Counted from the first letter of the stretch, positions 1 through 7,726 are shown. The stretch: DNA of 9,403 nucleotides from CAZIVE01 sp964542435 (GCA_964542435.1 CAZIVE010000097.1:1-9403); one strand, 5' to 3'. Notes: generated from the letters alone by a model not told the origin. Numbers and translations are program-made.

Positions 1-34
1 GGCATGAAAGAAAGGAAGGGCGAAATGGATAAGA

Positions 35-54
35 GGGCGAAAGATTTTTCGCCC
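35..54 (-). terminator. Hairpin downstream of murF-alr (distal), possible terminator
   Basis: A perfect 8-bp inverted repeat, GGGCGAAA (35-42) with TTTCGCCC (47-54), encloses a 4-nt loop. It lies about 90 nt beyond the murF-alr stop codon, in a 144-base stretch that holds no convincing gene. Read on the minus strand the stem is followed by TCTTATCC rather than a run of T, so it is not a textbook intrinsic terminator. It could instead act as a 3'-end-stabilising structure, or belong to a neighbouring gene outside the window. Confidence 0.4.
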
Positions 55-98
55 CAACATGGGAAAACAGGAGATGTCGCTGCGATGCGGCTTTTTCG

Positions 99-123
99 GA
101 GAGGAACCGATTGTGGTCCTCTC
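99..123 (-). terminator. Hairpin directly after the murF-alr stop, possible terminator
   Basis: GAGAGGA (99-105) pairs with TCCTCTC (117-123). The stem continues as CC/GG after a one-base bulge and closes on a 6-nt loop (109-114). It begins about 20 nt after the murF-alr stop codon, where an operon terminator is expected. The minus-strand continuation is CGAAAAAGCC, with no T-tract, so Rho-independent termination here is doubtful. Together with the hairpin at 35-54 it makes up most of the recognisable content of 1-144. Confidence 0.4.
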
Positions 124-144
124 TCGTAAGCCATTGTGTGTAAA

Positions 145-2616
145 TTACTGTTCCCTATAATACACGCGTTTTACACGAGGTGAAACGGAGGTGAGAATTT
201 CATAAGGGATCGTCTTCAGTTCGTCGGAGAGCGTGCTGACAGGCAGATCATCACCGAAGATGATGACGGGATCGCCCTCTTTTGCATCGGAATCGGTGAC
301 GTCGATCATGCAGGCATCCATACAGATGTTGCCGACAATCGGGCAGAGCTGTTTGTTGATGGAGACGTGGCCCACGCCGTTGCTGAAATGGCGGTCGAGT
401 CCGTCAGCATAGCCGATCGGTATGATGGCGATGCGTGAGTCGCGATTGACGTAGGTCTTGCGGCTGTAACCGATGGAGTCGCCTGCCGGAACGTTCTGGA
501 TCTGCAGGATCGTGGTACGAAGTGTGCTGACGTTGCGCAATCCTTTGATGCCGGATGCGCTGACGCCATACAATCCGATGCCGAGGCGAACCATATCCAT
601 CTGATATTCCGGGAAGCGTTCGATGCCGGCTGAGTTGAGGATGTGCTTGATGACTTTATGGCCGAGTCCTTCCTCCAACTCTTTTGCTGCTTTGGTGAAA
701 GTGTCGAGCTGTTTGTGTGTGAAGTCGTCGAAGATATAGGAATCGCTGCCGGCCAGATGCGAGAAGATGGAACGTGCCATCACGCCGGTCTGCGACTTGA
801 GGCGAGCCACCACTTCGGGCACGTCGCTCGGCTGGAATCCGAGGCGGTGCATTCCGGTGTCGATCTTGATATGTACCGGATAACCTGTGATGCCGCGGCG
901 CTCTGTCTCTTTGATCATGGCGTCGAGCAGGCGGAAACTATATACTTCCGGTTCGAGATAGTTTTCGAACATGACGTTGAAACTACTGAATTCCGGATTC
1001 ATCACGATGATCGGCATGGTGATGCCCTGTTTGCGAAGTTCGTCGCCTTCGTCGGCAACGGCAACAGCCAGATAATCGCAGCGATGTTCTTGCAGCGTCT
1101 TTGCCAGTTCGTAGGATCCTGCACCGTAAGCAAACGCCTTGACCATGCAGACCATCTTTGTTTCCGGCTTCAGCTTCGAACGGTAGAAGTTGAAATTATG
1201 TACCACTGCATCCAGATTGACTTCGAGTATCGTCTCGTGCACCTTCTTCGCCAGCAGGTCGCTGATTTTCTCAAAATGGAAACGACGGGAGCCTTTGATC
1301 AGCACCAGTTCGTTGTGAAAATTGCGGAACGATGGCGAAGTGATGAATTCTTCGGTCGTCAGATAGAATTCTTTCTCCTTCATGTCGAATGCACTGCCAT
1401 ATTCGTTCAGGTCGCGTCCGATGCCGATGATACGGTCCACACCTTTGCGGTGGCACAGATCGGCTACCTTTTTATAAAGAGATTTCGGCAGTGTGCCGCT
1501 CTGAAGAATATCGCTGAGGATCAGTGTTGTCTTCTGGTTCTTTCCCGTGCGGCGTGTCTGCTGGAAATCGAGTGCCACGTCGAGAGAGTTGATATCCGAG
1601 TTGTAGGAGTCATCGATCAGAATACAGTTGTTGATGCCCTGCTTGACATCGAGTCGCATATCGACAGGCTCCAGATGTTTGAAGTTCTCCACTTCGTCGA
1701 GGCTGGTCGGTTTGAGATACAGCATCAGCGCCATGCACTGAAGGACATCCTTGATGGATGCGTCGTCGGTGAACGGAATGGTCACGCTGCGCTCGAATCC
1801 GAGCATCGTACAATGGATGAGCGTCTCATTGTCTTTCTTTTCGATCTTCTCGATGAAGAGAGGCGCTTCGCTGTCGGTACGACTCCAGACAATGGCTTTG
1901 TGAGAGAGGCAAGCCTGTTCGATGCCGTTGGAGATAAAATCGTCGTCGCCGTCGTAGATGATGGCTTCGCTTTCGTTGAAGAGCGTCAGCTTCTCCAGCA
2001 GTTTCTGGTTGAGGGAAATGAAGTTCTCCTGATGGGCTTCGCCTATGTTGGTGATGATGCCGACGGTGGGCTGAATGATCTGTTGCAGACGTTCCATCTC
2101 GTCAGGCTGGGAAATGCCGGCTTCGAAGATGCCGAGCTGTGTCTTTTCGTTGAGCTGCCAGATGGACAGCGGAACGCCGATCTGGGAATTGTAGCTGCGC
2201 GGTGAGCGGACGATGTTGAACTCTTTGCGGAGCAGCTGATAGAGAAATTCCTTAACGATAGTCTTGCCGTTGCTTCCGGTAATTCCGATGACGGGAATGT
2301 TGAAGCGTTTGCGGTGATAGATAGCCAGCTTCTGCAGCGCCTTGACGGTGTCGGGGACAAGCAGAAAGTTTGCATCTTTCATCTCGTCAAACTCCGGACG
2401 AAGTTCGTTGACTACGAAATTGCGTACGTGCGCTTTGTAAAGTTCGCCGATGTAACGATGTCCGTCGTTGGTCTTTGTCTTGATGGCAAAGAAAAGGGTC
2501 TGTTCCGGTGCGGAGAGTCGGCGGCTGTCTGTCAGCAGTAAGCTGATCTTATCTTCACTGTCCACGCTGCTCTTGGATCCGATAATCCGGGCAATATCTT
2601 TTATTGAATATTCCAT
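145..2616 (-). CDS. murF: Bifunctional MurF / alanine racemase (UDP-MurNAc-tripeptide:D-Ala-D-Ala ligase fused to Alr)
   Basis: This cytoplasmic peptidoglycan-precursor enzyme (823 aa) carries two activities. The N-terminal MurF part (about 1-455) attaches D-Ala-D-Ala to UDP-MurNAc-tripeptide using ATP. The C-terminal Alr part (about 460-823) interconverts L- and D-alanine with PLP. Visible MurF features are DSR at 30-32 in the UDP-substrate domain, the P-loop GITGSNGKT at 111-119, TNIGEAHQENF at 189-199 and DDSYNSD at 335-341. Visible Alr features are the PLP-lysine motif VKAFAYG (Lys493), DTGMHRLGF with Arg591, RLGIGLYG with Arg677, the expected catalytic Tyr717 in GYSRKTY, and NICMD at 764-768. 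All residues I would look for are present, and each half has roughly the length of the stand-alone enzyme. The fusion is established in Bacteroidota and is not an assembly artefact, since the frame is continuous. The start is the first ATG, 10 bp after the GSCFA stop, which implies co-transcription. No clear Shine-Dalgarno is seen, only an A-rich leader. Confidence 0.97.
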   Translation of the reverse strand: MEYSIKDIARIIGSKSSVDSEDKISLLLTDSRRLSAPEQTLFFAIKTKTNDGHRYIGELYKAHVRNFVVNELRPEFDEMKDANFLLVPDTVKALQKLAIYHRKRFNIPVIGITGSNGKTIVKEFLYQLLRKEFNIVRSPRSYNSQIGVPLSIWQLNEKTQLGIFEAGISQPDEMERLQQIIQPTVGIITNIGEAHQENFISLNQKLLEKLTLFNESEAIIYDGDDDFISNGIEQACLSHKAIVWSRTDSEAPLFIEKIEKKDNETLIHCTMLGFERSVTIPFTDDASIKDVLQCMALMLYLKPTSLDEVENFKHLEPVDMRLDVKQGINNCILIDDSYNSDINSLDVALDFQQTRRTGKNQKTTLILSDILQSGTLPKSLYKKVADLCHRKGVDRIIGIGRDLNEYGSAFDMKEKEFYLTTEEFITSPSFRNFHNELVLIKGSRRFHFEKISDLLAKKVHETILEVNLDAVVHNFNFYRSKLKPETKMVCMVKAFAYGAGSYELAKTLQEHRCDYLAVAVADEGDELRKQGITMPIIVMNPEFSSFNVMFENYLEPEVYSFRLLDAMIKETERRGITGYPVHIKIDTGMHRLGFQPSDVPEVVARLKSQTGVMARSIFSHLAGSDSYIFDDFTHKQLDTFTKAAKELEEGLGHKVIKHILNSAGIERFPEYQMDMVRLGIGLYGVSASGIKGLRNVSTLRTTILQIQNVPAGDSIGYSRKTYVNRDSRIAIIPIGYADGLDRHFSNGVGHVSINKQLCPIVGNICMDACMIDVTDSDAKEGDPVIIFGDDLPVSTLSDELKTIPYEILTSVSPRVKRVYYREQ

Positions 2617-2626
2617 TTTCTTTTGA

Positions 2627-3613
2627 TTACAATTTCTTTTTTACTGCATTCATTTCGTTTGAGAGGTCAAAGTAAGGAAATTTATCCTGAATGCTTTTTA
2701 TCTTTAACATTGTTTGAAACATGAACTTCTTGTAAGCTTCGCTTTCCGGATGGAACGGACGGTGAGCCAGTGCTTTTCCGATCTCCTGTATTTCCGTTAA
2801 TAATTCTCCCGATTCTTTGTCCAGATAGTGCTCTGCAAAACGTTCCCAAACGTAGTCTGCGGCTAATGCAGAGGGATGAACCATGTCGGCGGCGTAGAAA
2901 CGATAGTCGCGAAGTTCGTCCATGAACAGTTCGTAAGCCGGGAAGTAATCGGTGCGTTCGGGGAATGTCTTGATGATCATGTCTGTGGCGAGCAACAGTG
3001 TGGACTTGCTGAGCTGGTTGCCATGTGAGCCATCGGCCAGATGACGGATCGGACTGACCGTGAAAAGGACTTTCACATCGGGATATTTTTCCCATAACGC
3101 AGTGAGTGTCTCCGTCCAAAGTGATACGATCGAATCCACATCCATCCGCTCACGGATGAAGAGATCGGCCGGCAGTTTGTGGCAGTTCGAGACGATGCGA
3201 TTCTCTTCTCCCTTCAGTCGGAAAACCCACGCTGTTCCGAAGGTGATCACCAGGCGCGATGCCTGTGAGAGGAAATCGGCCGAGCGGGAAAGATTCTCGT
3301 TCATCTCTTTCAGACATTCTTCGGCTGAGCCTTTCGAGAAGCGGCTGTGATGATCGAAGCTGTGAAACAGTCCTTCCTGCTCGAATAGTTCATCAGTCTC
3401 GTAAGGCTTCGGAGCGAGAAGCCTTCTGAGTCCGCGAGCCACAGACGCCGGATTGTAAAGCGTCCCGAACGGATTGACATCGACAGGGAATCTCTGCTGT
3501 TTCATCCGTTCGCCTACAGCGTCGGCAAAGCATGAACCCATGAGCAAGATCGGTTGTCGGTAGGAAAAGGTGAAGTGCGGCTTCGGGAAGTCGATAGGTG
3601 TAGTCAGTTCCAT
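2627..3613 (-). CDS. GSCFA-family protein, putative SGNH-like hydrolase
   Basis: The family is named for a motif that is seen exactly here, GSCFA at residues 26-30 of 328. Other conserved-looking blocks are NPFGTLYNP (47-55), TFGTAWV (124-130), SPIRH (187-191) and DMVHPS (243-248). By analogy with SGNH/GDSL esterases, Ser27 would be the nucleophile and Asp243/His246 the DxxH pair; this is inference from family resemblance, and no substrate is known to me. There is no signal peptide or membrane segment, so a cytoplasmic location is expected. It is the first gene of an operon with murF-alr (10-bp gap), which hints at a role near cell-wall or glycan-precursor metabolism but does not prove it. 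The start is the only ATG that fits: the -7 promoter element at 3639-3646 lies just upstream and implies a leader of roughly 18 nt. Confidence 0.92.
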   Translation of the reverse strand: MELTTPIDFPKPHFTFSYRQPILLMGSCFADAVGERMKQQRFPVDVNPFGTLYNPASVARGLRRLLAPKPYETDELFEQEGLFHSFDHHSRFSKGSAEECLKEMNENLSRSADFLSQASRLVITFGTAWVFRLKGEENRIVSNCHKLPADLFIRERMDVDSIVSLWTETLTALWEKYPDVKVLFTVSPIRHLADGSHGNQLSKSTLLLATDMIIKTFPERTDYFPAYELFMDELRDYRFYAADMVHPSALAADYVWERFAEHYLDKESGELLTEIQEIGKALAHRPFHPESEAYKKFMFQTMLKIKSIQDKFPYFDLSNEMNAVKKKL

Positions 3614-3638
3614 CGTTGCGTATCTCTTTTTCGAGATA

Positions 3639-3669
3639 CAAAAATAGTCATTTTAATGATAATCCCGAA
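3639..3669 (-). promoter_or_regulatory. Promoter of the GSCFA-murF-alr operon
   Basis: On the minus strand TATTTTTG (3639-3646) matches the Bacteroides -7 consensus TAnnTTTG perfectly. Exactly 19 nt upstream is TTCG (3666-3669), three of four bases of the -33 element TTTG. Transcription should start near 3632, leaving a short leader before the GSCFA start codon. The 110-bp gap shared with the divergent dgt gene therefore holds promoters pointing both ways. Position, spacing and sequence agree, but no experimental start site is known to me. Confidence 0.65.
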
Positions 3670-3695
3670 GCAGTCGCGTTTCAGATATTTCTTCG

Positions 3696-3703
3696 TATCT
3701 TCG
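3696..3703 (+). promoter_or_regulatory. Likely -7 promoter element of dgt
   Basis: TATCTTCG differs from the Bacteroides -7 consensus TAnnTTTG at one position. It sits 20 nt before the preferred dgt start codon. The -33 region at the expected spacing (around 3673-3676, GTCG) matches only weakly. If it is the promoter, it lies inside the 36-codon open extension upstream of the chosen dgt start and so supports the shorter protein. Confidence 0.45.
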
Positions 3704-3723
3704 CCCATCTAATCATCGAAAGA

Positions 3724-5049
3724 ATGAACTGGACAGATCTTTTATCAGGCAAGAGATTCGGCATGGAGGAGTTTCATGAACGCAAACATGAACGTACCGA
3801 CTTCCAGCGCGACTACGATCGGCTGGTTTTCTCTTCACCTTTCCGCAGACTACAGAACAAGACGCAAGTCTTCCCGCTTCCCGGCAGTATCTTTGTACAC
3901 AACAGACTTACCCATAGCCTTGAAGTCTCCTGCGTGGGACGTTCGCTCGGAAATAATGTGACCAAGGAACTGATGAACCGTTATCCTGAGGGCAGCATCA
4001 ATTTCCCTGAGATCGGATCGATCGTTTCTGCGGCCTGTCTCGCCCATGATTTGGGAAATCCGCCGTTCGGACATTCCGGAGAACGGGCCATCGGCGCCTA
4101 TTTTTCTGAAGGCAACGGCAAGCAACTTGAAGCGCAGGTTCGTGAAGAGGGCGGCCGCTGGGAAGATTTTGTTCACTTTGAGGGCAATTCCAATGCTTTC
4201 CGTCTGCTGACTCATCAGTTCATCGGACGCCGCAAGGGCGGATTCGCCATGACCTATAGCACGCTCGCCTCCATCGTGAAATATCCTTACGCTTCCATAT
4301 ATGCACACAACGGCGATAAGTTCGGCTTCTTTCAGTCTGAAGAGGAATCGTTCATGCGCATCTCTCAGGAATTGGGTATCTGTCGCAGCAAGGCGGATGC
4401 CAACAAGTTCGCCCGTTATCCGCTGGTTTATCTCGTGGAAGCTGCTGACGACATCTGCTATCAGATCATGGACATCGAGGATGCCTGCAAACTGCACATC
4501 CTGACGCTCGAAGAGGCACAGCAACTGATGCTGAACTTCTTTCCGCAAGATCGTCTCGATCATATCCATGGAATCCTTAATATGGTGAGCGACGGCAACG
4601 AACAGTTGGCGTATCTGCGTTCGGGCGTGATCGGCGTCCTGGTGGAAGCCTGTTCGCAAACGTTCATCGACAATGAGCAGAAGATGCTGGAAGGAGATTA
4701 CACCGGAACGTTGATCCACGACATGGACAGCCGCGTTCGGGATGCGTATGAGAGTTGTTCGGCAGTGGCATATAAGAAAATCTACAAAGCCAAAGAGGTG
4801 CTCGACATTGAGTTGGCCGGTTATCACATCTTCAGTCATCTCATCGACAGTCTGACGGAAGCCGTCATGAATCCCGAACATTCCTACAGTAAGTTGCTGC
4901 TGAAACGTATTCCCGAACAGTATGACGTGAATGCCACAACCACTTATGGAAAGATCCAGTGCGTGCTCGACTACATTTCAGGCATGACGGATGTTTATGC
5001 ACTCGATCTGTACCGCAAAATCACCGGTATGAGTCTGCCGGATGTATAA
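3724..5049 (+). CDS. dgt: Deoxyguanosinetriphosphate triphosphohydrolase (dGTPase), HD superfamily
   Basis: This cytoplasmic metal-dependent enzyme hydrolyses dGTP (and in many relatives other dNTPs) to the deoxynucleoside and triphosphate, helping to set the dNTP pool. The HD-domain ligands are visible in order in a 441-aa protein: His64 in RLTHSLEV, His108-Asp109 in CLAHDLGNPPFGHSGE (with His117), and Asp242 in EAADDICY. FRRLQNKTQVFPL (40-52) and FEGNSNAFR (152-160) are also typical of dGTPases, and the length is normal. The frame is open for 36 codons upstream to an ATG at 3616, but that stretch overlaps the putative promoter and looks unlike a dGTPase N-terminus, whereas MNWTDLLSGKRFG is a typical beginning. 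It is divergent from the GSCFA operon and convergent with the esterase gene, and is probably monocistronic. True substrate range cannot be read from sequence. Confidence 0.93.
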   Translation: MNWTDLLSGKRFGMEEFHERKHERTDFQRDYDRLVFSSPFRRLQNKTQVFPLPGSIFVHNRLTHSLEVSCVGRSLGNNVTKELMNRYPEGSINFPEIGSIVSAACLAHDLGNPPFGHSGERAIGAYFSEGNGKQLEAQVREEGGRWEDFVHFEGNSNAFRLLTHQFIGRRKGGFAMTYSTLASIVKYPYASIYAHNGDKFGFFQSEEESFMRISQELGICRSKADANKFARYPLVYLVEAADDICYQIMDIEDACKLHILTLEEAQQLMLNFFPQDRLDHIHGILNMVSDGNEQLAYLRSGVIGVLVEACSQTFIDNEQKMLEGDYTGTLIHDMDSRVRDAYESCSAVAYKKIYKAKEVLDIELAGYHIFSHLIDSLTEAVMNPEHSYSKLLLKRIPEQYDVNATTTYGKIQCVLDYISGMTDVYALDLYRKITGMSLPDV

Positions 5050-5071
5050 TTTGTCTTCCCTATGAAATCAA

Positions 5072-5103
5072 AAGAGGCTGCTTCCCAAAAGAAACAGCCT
5101 CTT
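5072..5103. terminator. Bidirectional terminator between dgt and the esterase gene
   Basis: AAGAGGCTG (5072-5080) and CAGCCTCTT (5095-5103) form a perfect 9-bp stem with a 14-nt loop that can pair further at its base. It sits between two convergent stop codons, 22 nt after dgt and 22 nt after the esterase end. On the minus strand the stem runs into CTCTTTTGATTT, a fair T-tract. On the plus strand it runs into CTTCTATTCTATT, which is weaker. It likely serves both genes and is the main content of the short intergenic gap. Confidence 0.8.
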
Positions 5104-5125
5104 CTATTCTATTAATGATCTCCTT

Positions 5126-6811
5126 TTATCCCGGAAGAAGTTTACGACCGGGTCCGTCGGGATCATTCTCGGCTTTGCTGGTATCGTTCAAAACCATAGT
5201 TTCTCCTTTCTCTGCGGTATATTTCGGCCAGTTGGGAAGCAGCGTTCCGCCGTTCGGATTGCCTGTGCGCATGAAGTTGAGCAGTGCAGCCGACATGGCA
5301 TTGGAAAGTTTGCGAGGTCTTGCGCCGCCGCCGGTATGTGTGTACATGCGATCCGTGTTTCTGAACCAGAAGCAGATGTCGAGGCAGTGGAACGCACGCA
5401 TACGGTTGTTGAACAATGGCGGACACCATCCGAACCAATCCACATAAACGGGTTGTCCCTGTTTCAACTTGGCATTGGCTGAACGGATGACACCTTGACG
5501 ATTGGCAGAGATCATAGCAAACAACTCGATCGGTCGTTTGCCCGGGAAAGCTTTGGCATATCCGTCGTAGATGGATTCGGTGTTCTGCGGATAACGAGCC
5601 TGCAGTGCTTTCACTACATCGGCCTTTGTCATCAGCTCCATCTTCGGATTGGTACGGTCGGGATTCATTTCGTGGAAAGTGGTGGAGAAGATCATGGGAA
5701 TCGAAGGCTGATTGTCTGCGTCGGCACCTGTCCAGAATTGCCCGGCTGGAATATTGCGTCCGTCAGCGACCGGAGAGAATCCGAAACCGAATCCAGTTCC
5801 ACCTTCTCTTTCACGAACGATCTTGGCAGCTTTGTCAGCCAGATCCAGATAGTCTTTCCAAGGCATCTCCTGAAGTTTGTCGATGGTGTCAGCAGTCAAA
5901 CCTGCCTGCTTTACGATCTCTTCACCGATTTCCTTGCTGATTTTAGGATCGCCACCTTTGATGGCAGATCCGCTTAAAGCAACTCCTTTGTGAACGAGTC
6001 CTTTTGCTGCGGGCATAGCTGCCACTGTGCAGACTTTCGCGCCGCCGCCGCTCTGTCCCATGATGGTGACATTGCCCGGATCGCCACCGAAGTTGGTGAT
6101 GTTGTCATGAACCCACTGCAAAGCTGCGATGAGGTCGAGCATGCCGACGTTGCCGGAATCTTTGTATTTCTCACCGCCTACACTGGAAAGGTCGGAGTAT
6201 CCGATCGGTCCGAGACGATGGTTGACAGATACGAACACGATATTACCGGCTTTGCTCAGGTTCTCTCCGTGATAGCCGTCTTGTTCGATGCCGTTGCCAT
6301 TGGTGTAGCCGCCGCCATGCATCCAAACCATTACCGGTCTTTTCTTGCCATCGGCAATTCCGGGTGTCCAAACGTTCAGGCAGAGGCAATTTTCACTGAC
6401 ATCGTAATAATTCCAGTGGTCTGCGAATGTGCCGAAATTGTTTTGGAAACGTTTCTCCATGTGCTGTGGTGCTGTATCGCCGTAGAAAGCGGCCGGACGA
6501 ATGTCTGTCCAGGGCGTTGGTTTCTTTGGCGGCATGAATCGGTTGGCACCGGTCGTGTCGGCTCCGTAAGGAATGCCGAGGAATGTGTAGATGCCGTGCA
6601 GCTGATAGCCTTGTATCTTTCCGTACTCTGTGTTGGCGATGGCAATGTCATCACCGACAAATAAAACCTGTCCGTCGTTGTCAGCGGCAGGAGTTTCGTT
6701 ACTCTCGTTGATCGAGGGTGCAATGGTTGAAGAGGAGAAGAGTTCGCCGACGCCCAAAGAAGCTGTGCCGAGGCTCACGTTTCTCACAAATTGTCTTCTG
6801 TTCATTTTCAT
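5126..6811 (-). CDS. Exported type-B carboxylesterase (para-nitrobenzyl-esterase-like)
   Basis: This is a serine esterase of the carboxylesterase/cholinesterase family (561 aa) that would cleave carboxylic esters in the cell envelope; its natural substrate is unknown. The N-terminus has a twin-arginine-like motif, NRRQFVR (4-10), followed by a mildly hydrophobic stretch (about 11-25), so Tat-type export is likely. Family landmarks run in order: TFLGIPYG (76-83), NCLCLNVWTP (141-150), the oxyanion-hole HGGG (165-168), the nucleophile elbow GQSGG with Ser254, and a histidine block FHCLDICFWF with His475. Glu381 in FHEMN is the best candidate for the acid residue. The elbow is GQSGGG instead of the common GESAGG. 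Six cysteines are present; Cys142 corresponds to the conserved EDC cysteine. The gene follows the LytTR gene by 56 bp with no visible terminator, so co-transcription is plausible. A second Met two codons in is an alternative start. Confidence 0.92.
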   Translation of the reverse strand: MKMNRRQFVRNVSLGTASLGVGELFSSSTIAPSINESNETPAADNDGQVLFVGDDIAIANTEYGKIQGYQLHGIYTFLGIPYGADTTGANRFMPPKKPTPWTDIRPAAFYGDTAPQHMEKRFQNNFGTFADHWNYYDVSENCLCLNVWTPGIADGKKRPVMVWMHGGGYTNGNGIEQDGYHGENLSKAGNIVFVSVNHRLGPIGYSDLSSVGGEKYKDSGNVGMLDLIAALQWVHDNITNFGGDPGNVTIMGQSGGGAKVCTVAAMPAAKGLVHKGVALSGSAIKGGDPKISKEIGEEIVKQAGLTADTIDKLQEMPWKDYLDLADKAAKIVREREGGTGFGFGFSPVADGRNIPAGQFWTGADADNQPSIPMIFSTTFHEMNPDRTNPKMELMTKADVVKALQARYPQNTESIYDGYAKAFPGKRPIELFAMISANRQGVIRSANAKLKQGQPVYVDWFGWCPPLFNNRMRAFHCLDICFWFRNTDRMYTHTGGGARPRKLSNAMSAALLNFMRTGNPNGGTLLPNWPKYTAEKGETMVLNDTSKAENDPDGPGRKLLPG

Positions 6812-6867
6812 GGTTCATTCATTATTAAATGGTTCGTAATTGAGAATTATCGGATAACAAATAATCC

Positions 6868-7710
6868 TTATTGTGGATTGTCGATAAACAGATGGGAAAC
6901 CTTCTCGCTGTAGGAACGTGAAATGGGGATTCCGGGAACGCCGGGCGTGCCCAGCTCGATGAATACGCCATCTTTTTCCCGTCGTATCACCTTCACCTGA
7001 TCGAAATTGACCATGTAGGAGCGGTGGCAGCGGATGACGTTGCTGTTGCCGAAGTTCTCCTCGAGTGTCTTGAGCGAGTTCCGCAGCATATAGCGCGTCA
7101 GTTGTCCTTTGTTGAGGTACCAGATGCATACGTAATTGTCCGAGCTTTCCAGATAGAGCAGGTTCTCACGGCTGACCGATAGACGGAAGTCTCCCTTTTC
7201 GTCGTAGAAGTTGAAGATGTTCAGCCTTTGCACCGCTTCGCTTTCGTGCTCTTCGATCTCACGGAGTTTTCGTTCCTTTTCCTGATAAGCGAAATAGAGA
7301 TGCAGTACGGCATAAGGCAGCAGCAGCACGAGACTCGTGTTTTCCACAGAAACGTTGAAAGCGGCGATGTAGTCGCGATCGGGATTCAACAGAACTGTAT
7401 AGACGGTATAGATGAGCGACATGAAGAAGATTTCCAGAGCGATCCAGACAAAATAGCTGCCCAGGCTCAGCGGATGTTGCTTTCCCCATTTGCACAGAAT
7501 GATGCGGCTGATGACCACGACAAGCATTCCCGTCAGGATCAGCAGACTCGAAAAGACAAAGAACTTGAAGCTCGAGACATGATACCACGACTGCGAACCG
7601 AACGGTTTGTAGATGTTGATGAAGATGAGTGCAAAGAACGCCGTCAGCAGGATGAGGCGCACATTGTTCTTTTTTTCGAATATGTAATTAGGTACAGTTA
7701 CCATCTTCAT
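6868..7710 (-). CDS. Membrane-anchored LytTR-family DNA-binding regulator
   Basis: This 280-aa protein joins four predicted membrane segments (about 17-36, 47-72, 83-108 and 121-143) to a C-terminal LytTR DNA-binding domain (about 170-280) through a charged, probably helical linker (144-160). LytTR hallmarks are LLYLESSDNYVCIWY (184-198), RCHRSYMVNFDQV (227-239) and ISRSYSEKV (263-271). There is no receiver domain with a phospho-Asp, so it is not a classical response regulator. It may sense a membrane or small-molecule signal directly, or depend on a partner not visible here. LytTR domains bind direct repeats upstream of promoters, and repeated motifs do occur in the adjacent 7711-7896 region. 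The gene precedes the esterase gene on the same strand and is divergent from the hydrolase at 7897. The start is the first ATG; a second Met lies two codons in. Confidence 0.92.
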   Translation of the reverse strand: MKMVTVPNYIFEKKNNVRLILLTAFFALIFINIYKPFGSQSWYHVSSFKFFVFSSLLILTGMLVVVISRIILCKWGKQHPLSLGSYFVWIALEIFFMSLIYTVYTVLLNPDRDYIAAFNVSVENTSLVLLLPYAVLHLYFAYQEKERKLREIEEHESEAVQRLNIFNFYDEKGDFRLSVSRENLLYLESSDNYVCIWYLNKGQLTRYMLRNSLKTLEENFGNSNVIRCHRSYMVNFDQVKVIRREKDGVFIELGTPGVPGIPISRSYSEKVSHLFIDNPQ

Positions 7711-7726
7711 TTACCATTAATATTCG

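Noticed and set aside
4..129. A 41-codon frame beginning at the ATG at position 4
   Set aside because: It spans both hairpins, has a highly charged composition without any domain signature, and no ribosome-binding site can be seen because the window starts there.
643..2205. A 520-codon open frame on the plus strand opposite murF-alr
   Set aside because: It lies wholly antisense to a well-supported gene, resembles no family I know, and long antisense frames arise readily from biased codon use in the real gene.
3616..3723. A 36-residue N-terminal extension of the dGTPase
   Set aside because: It overlaps the putative dgt promoter and part of the GSCFA promoter, and the downstream ATG at 3724 gives a typical dGTPase N-terminus and length.
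3850..4881. A 343-codon open frame on the minus strand opposite dgt
   Set aside because: It is antisense to an intact dGTPase with all HD residues, and its translation has no recognisable domain or plausible composition.
5990..6664. A 224-codon open frame on the plus strand opposite the esterase
   Set aside because: It is a shadow of the esterase gene, with no promoter-like box identified and no family resemblance.
6812..6867. A separate promoter or terminator between the LytTR and esterase genes
   Set aside because: No TAnnTTTG box at a sensible spacing and no stable hairpin with a T-run were found; only a 4-bp GGAT/ATCC stem is present.
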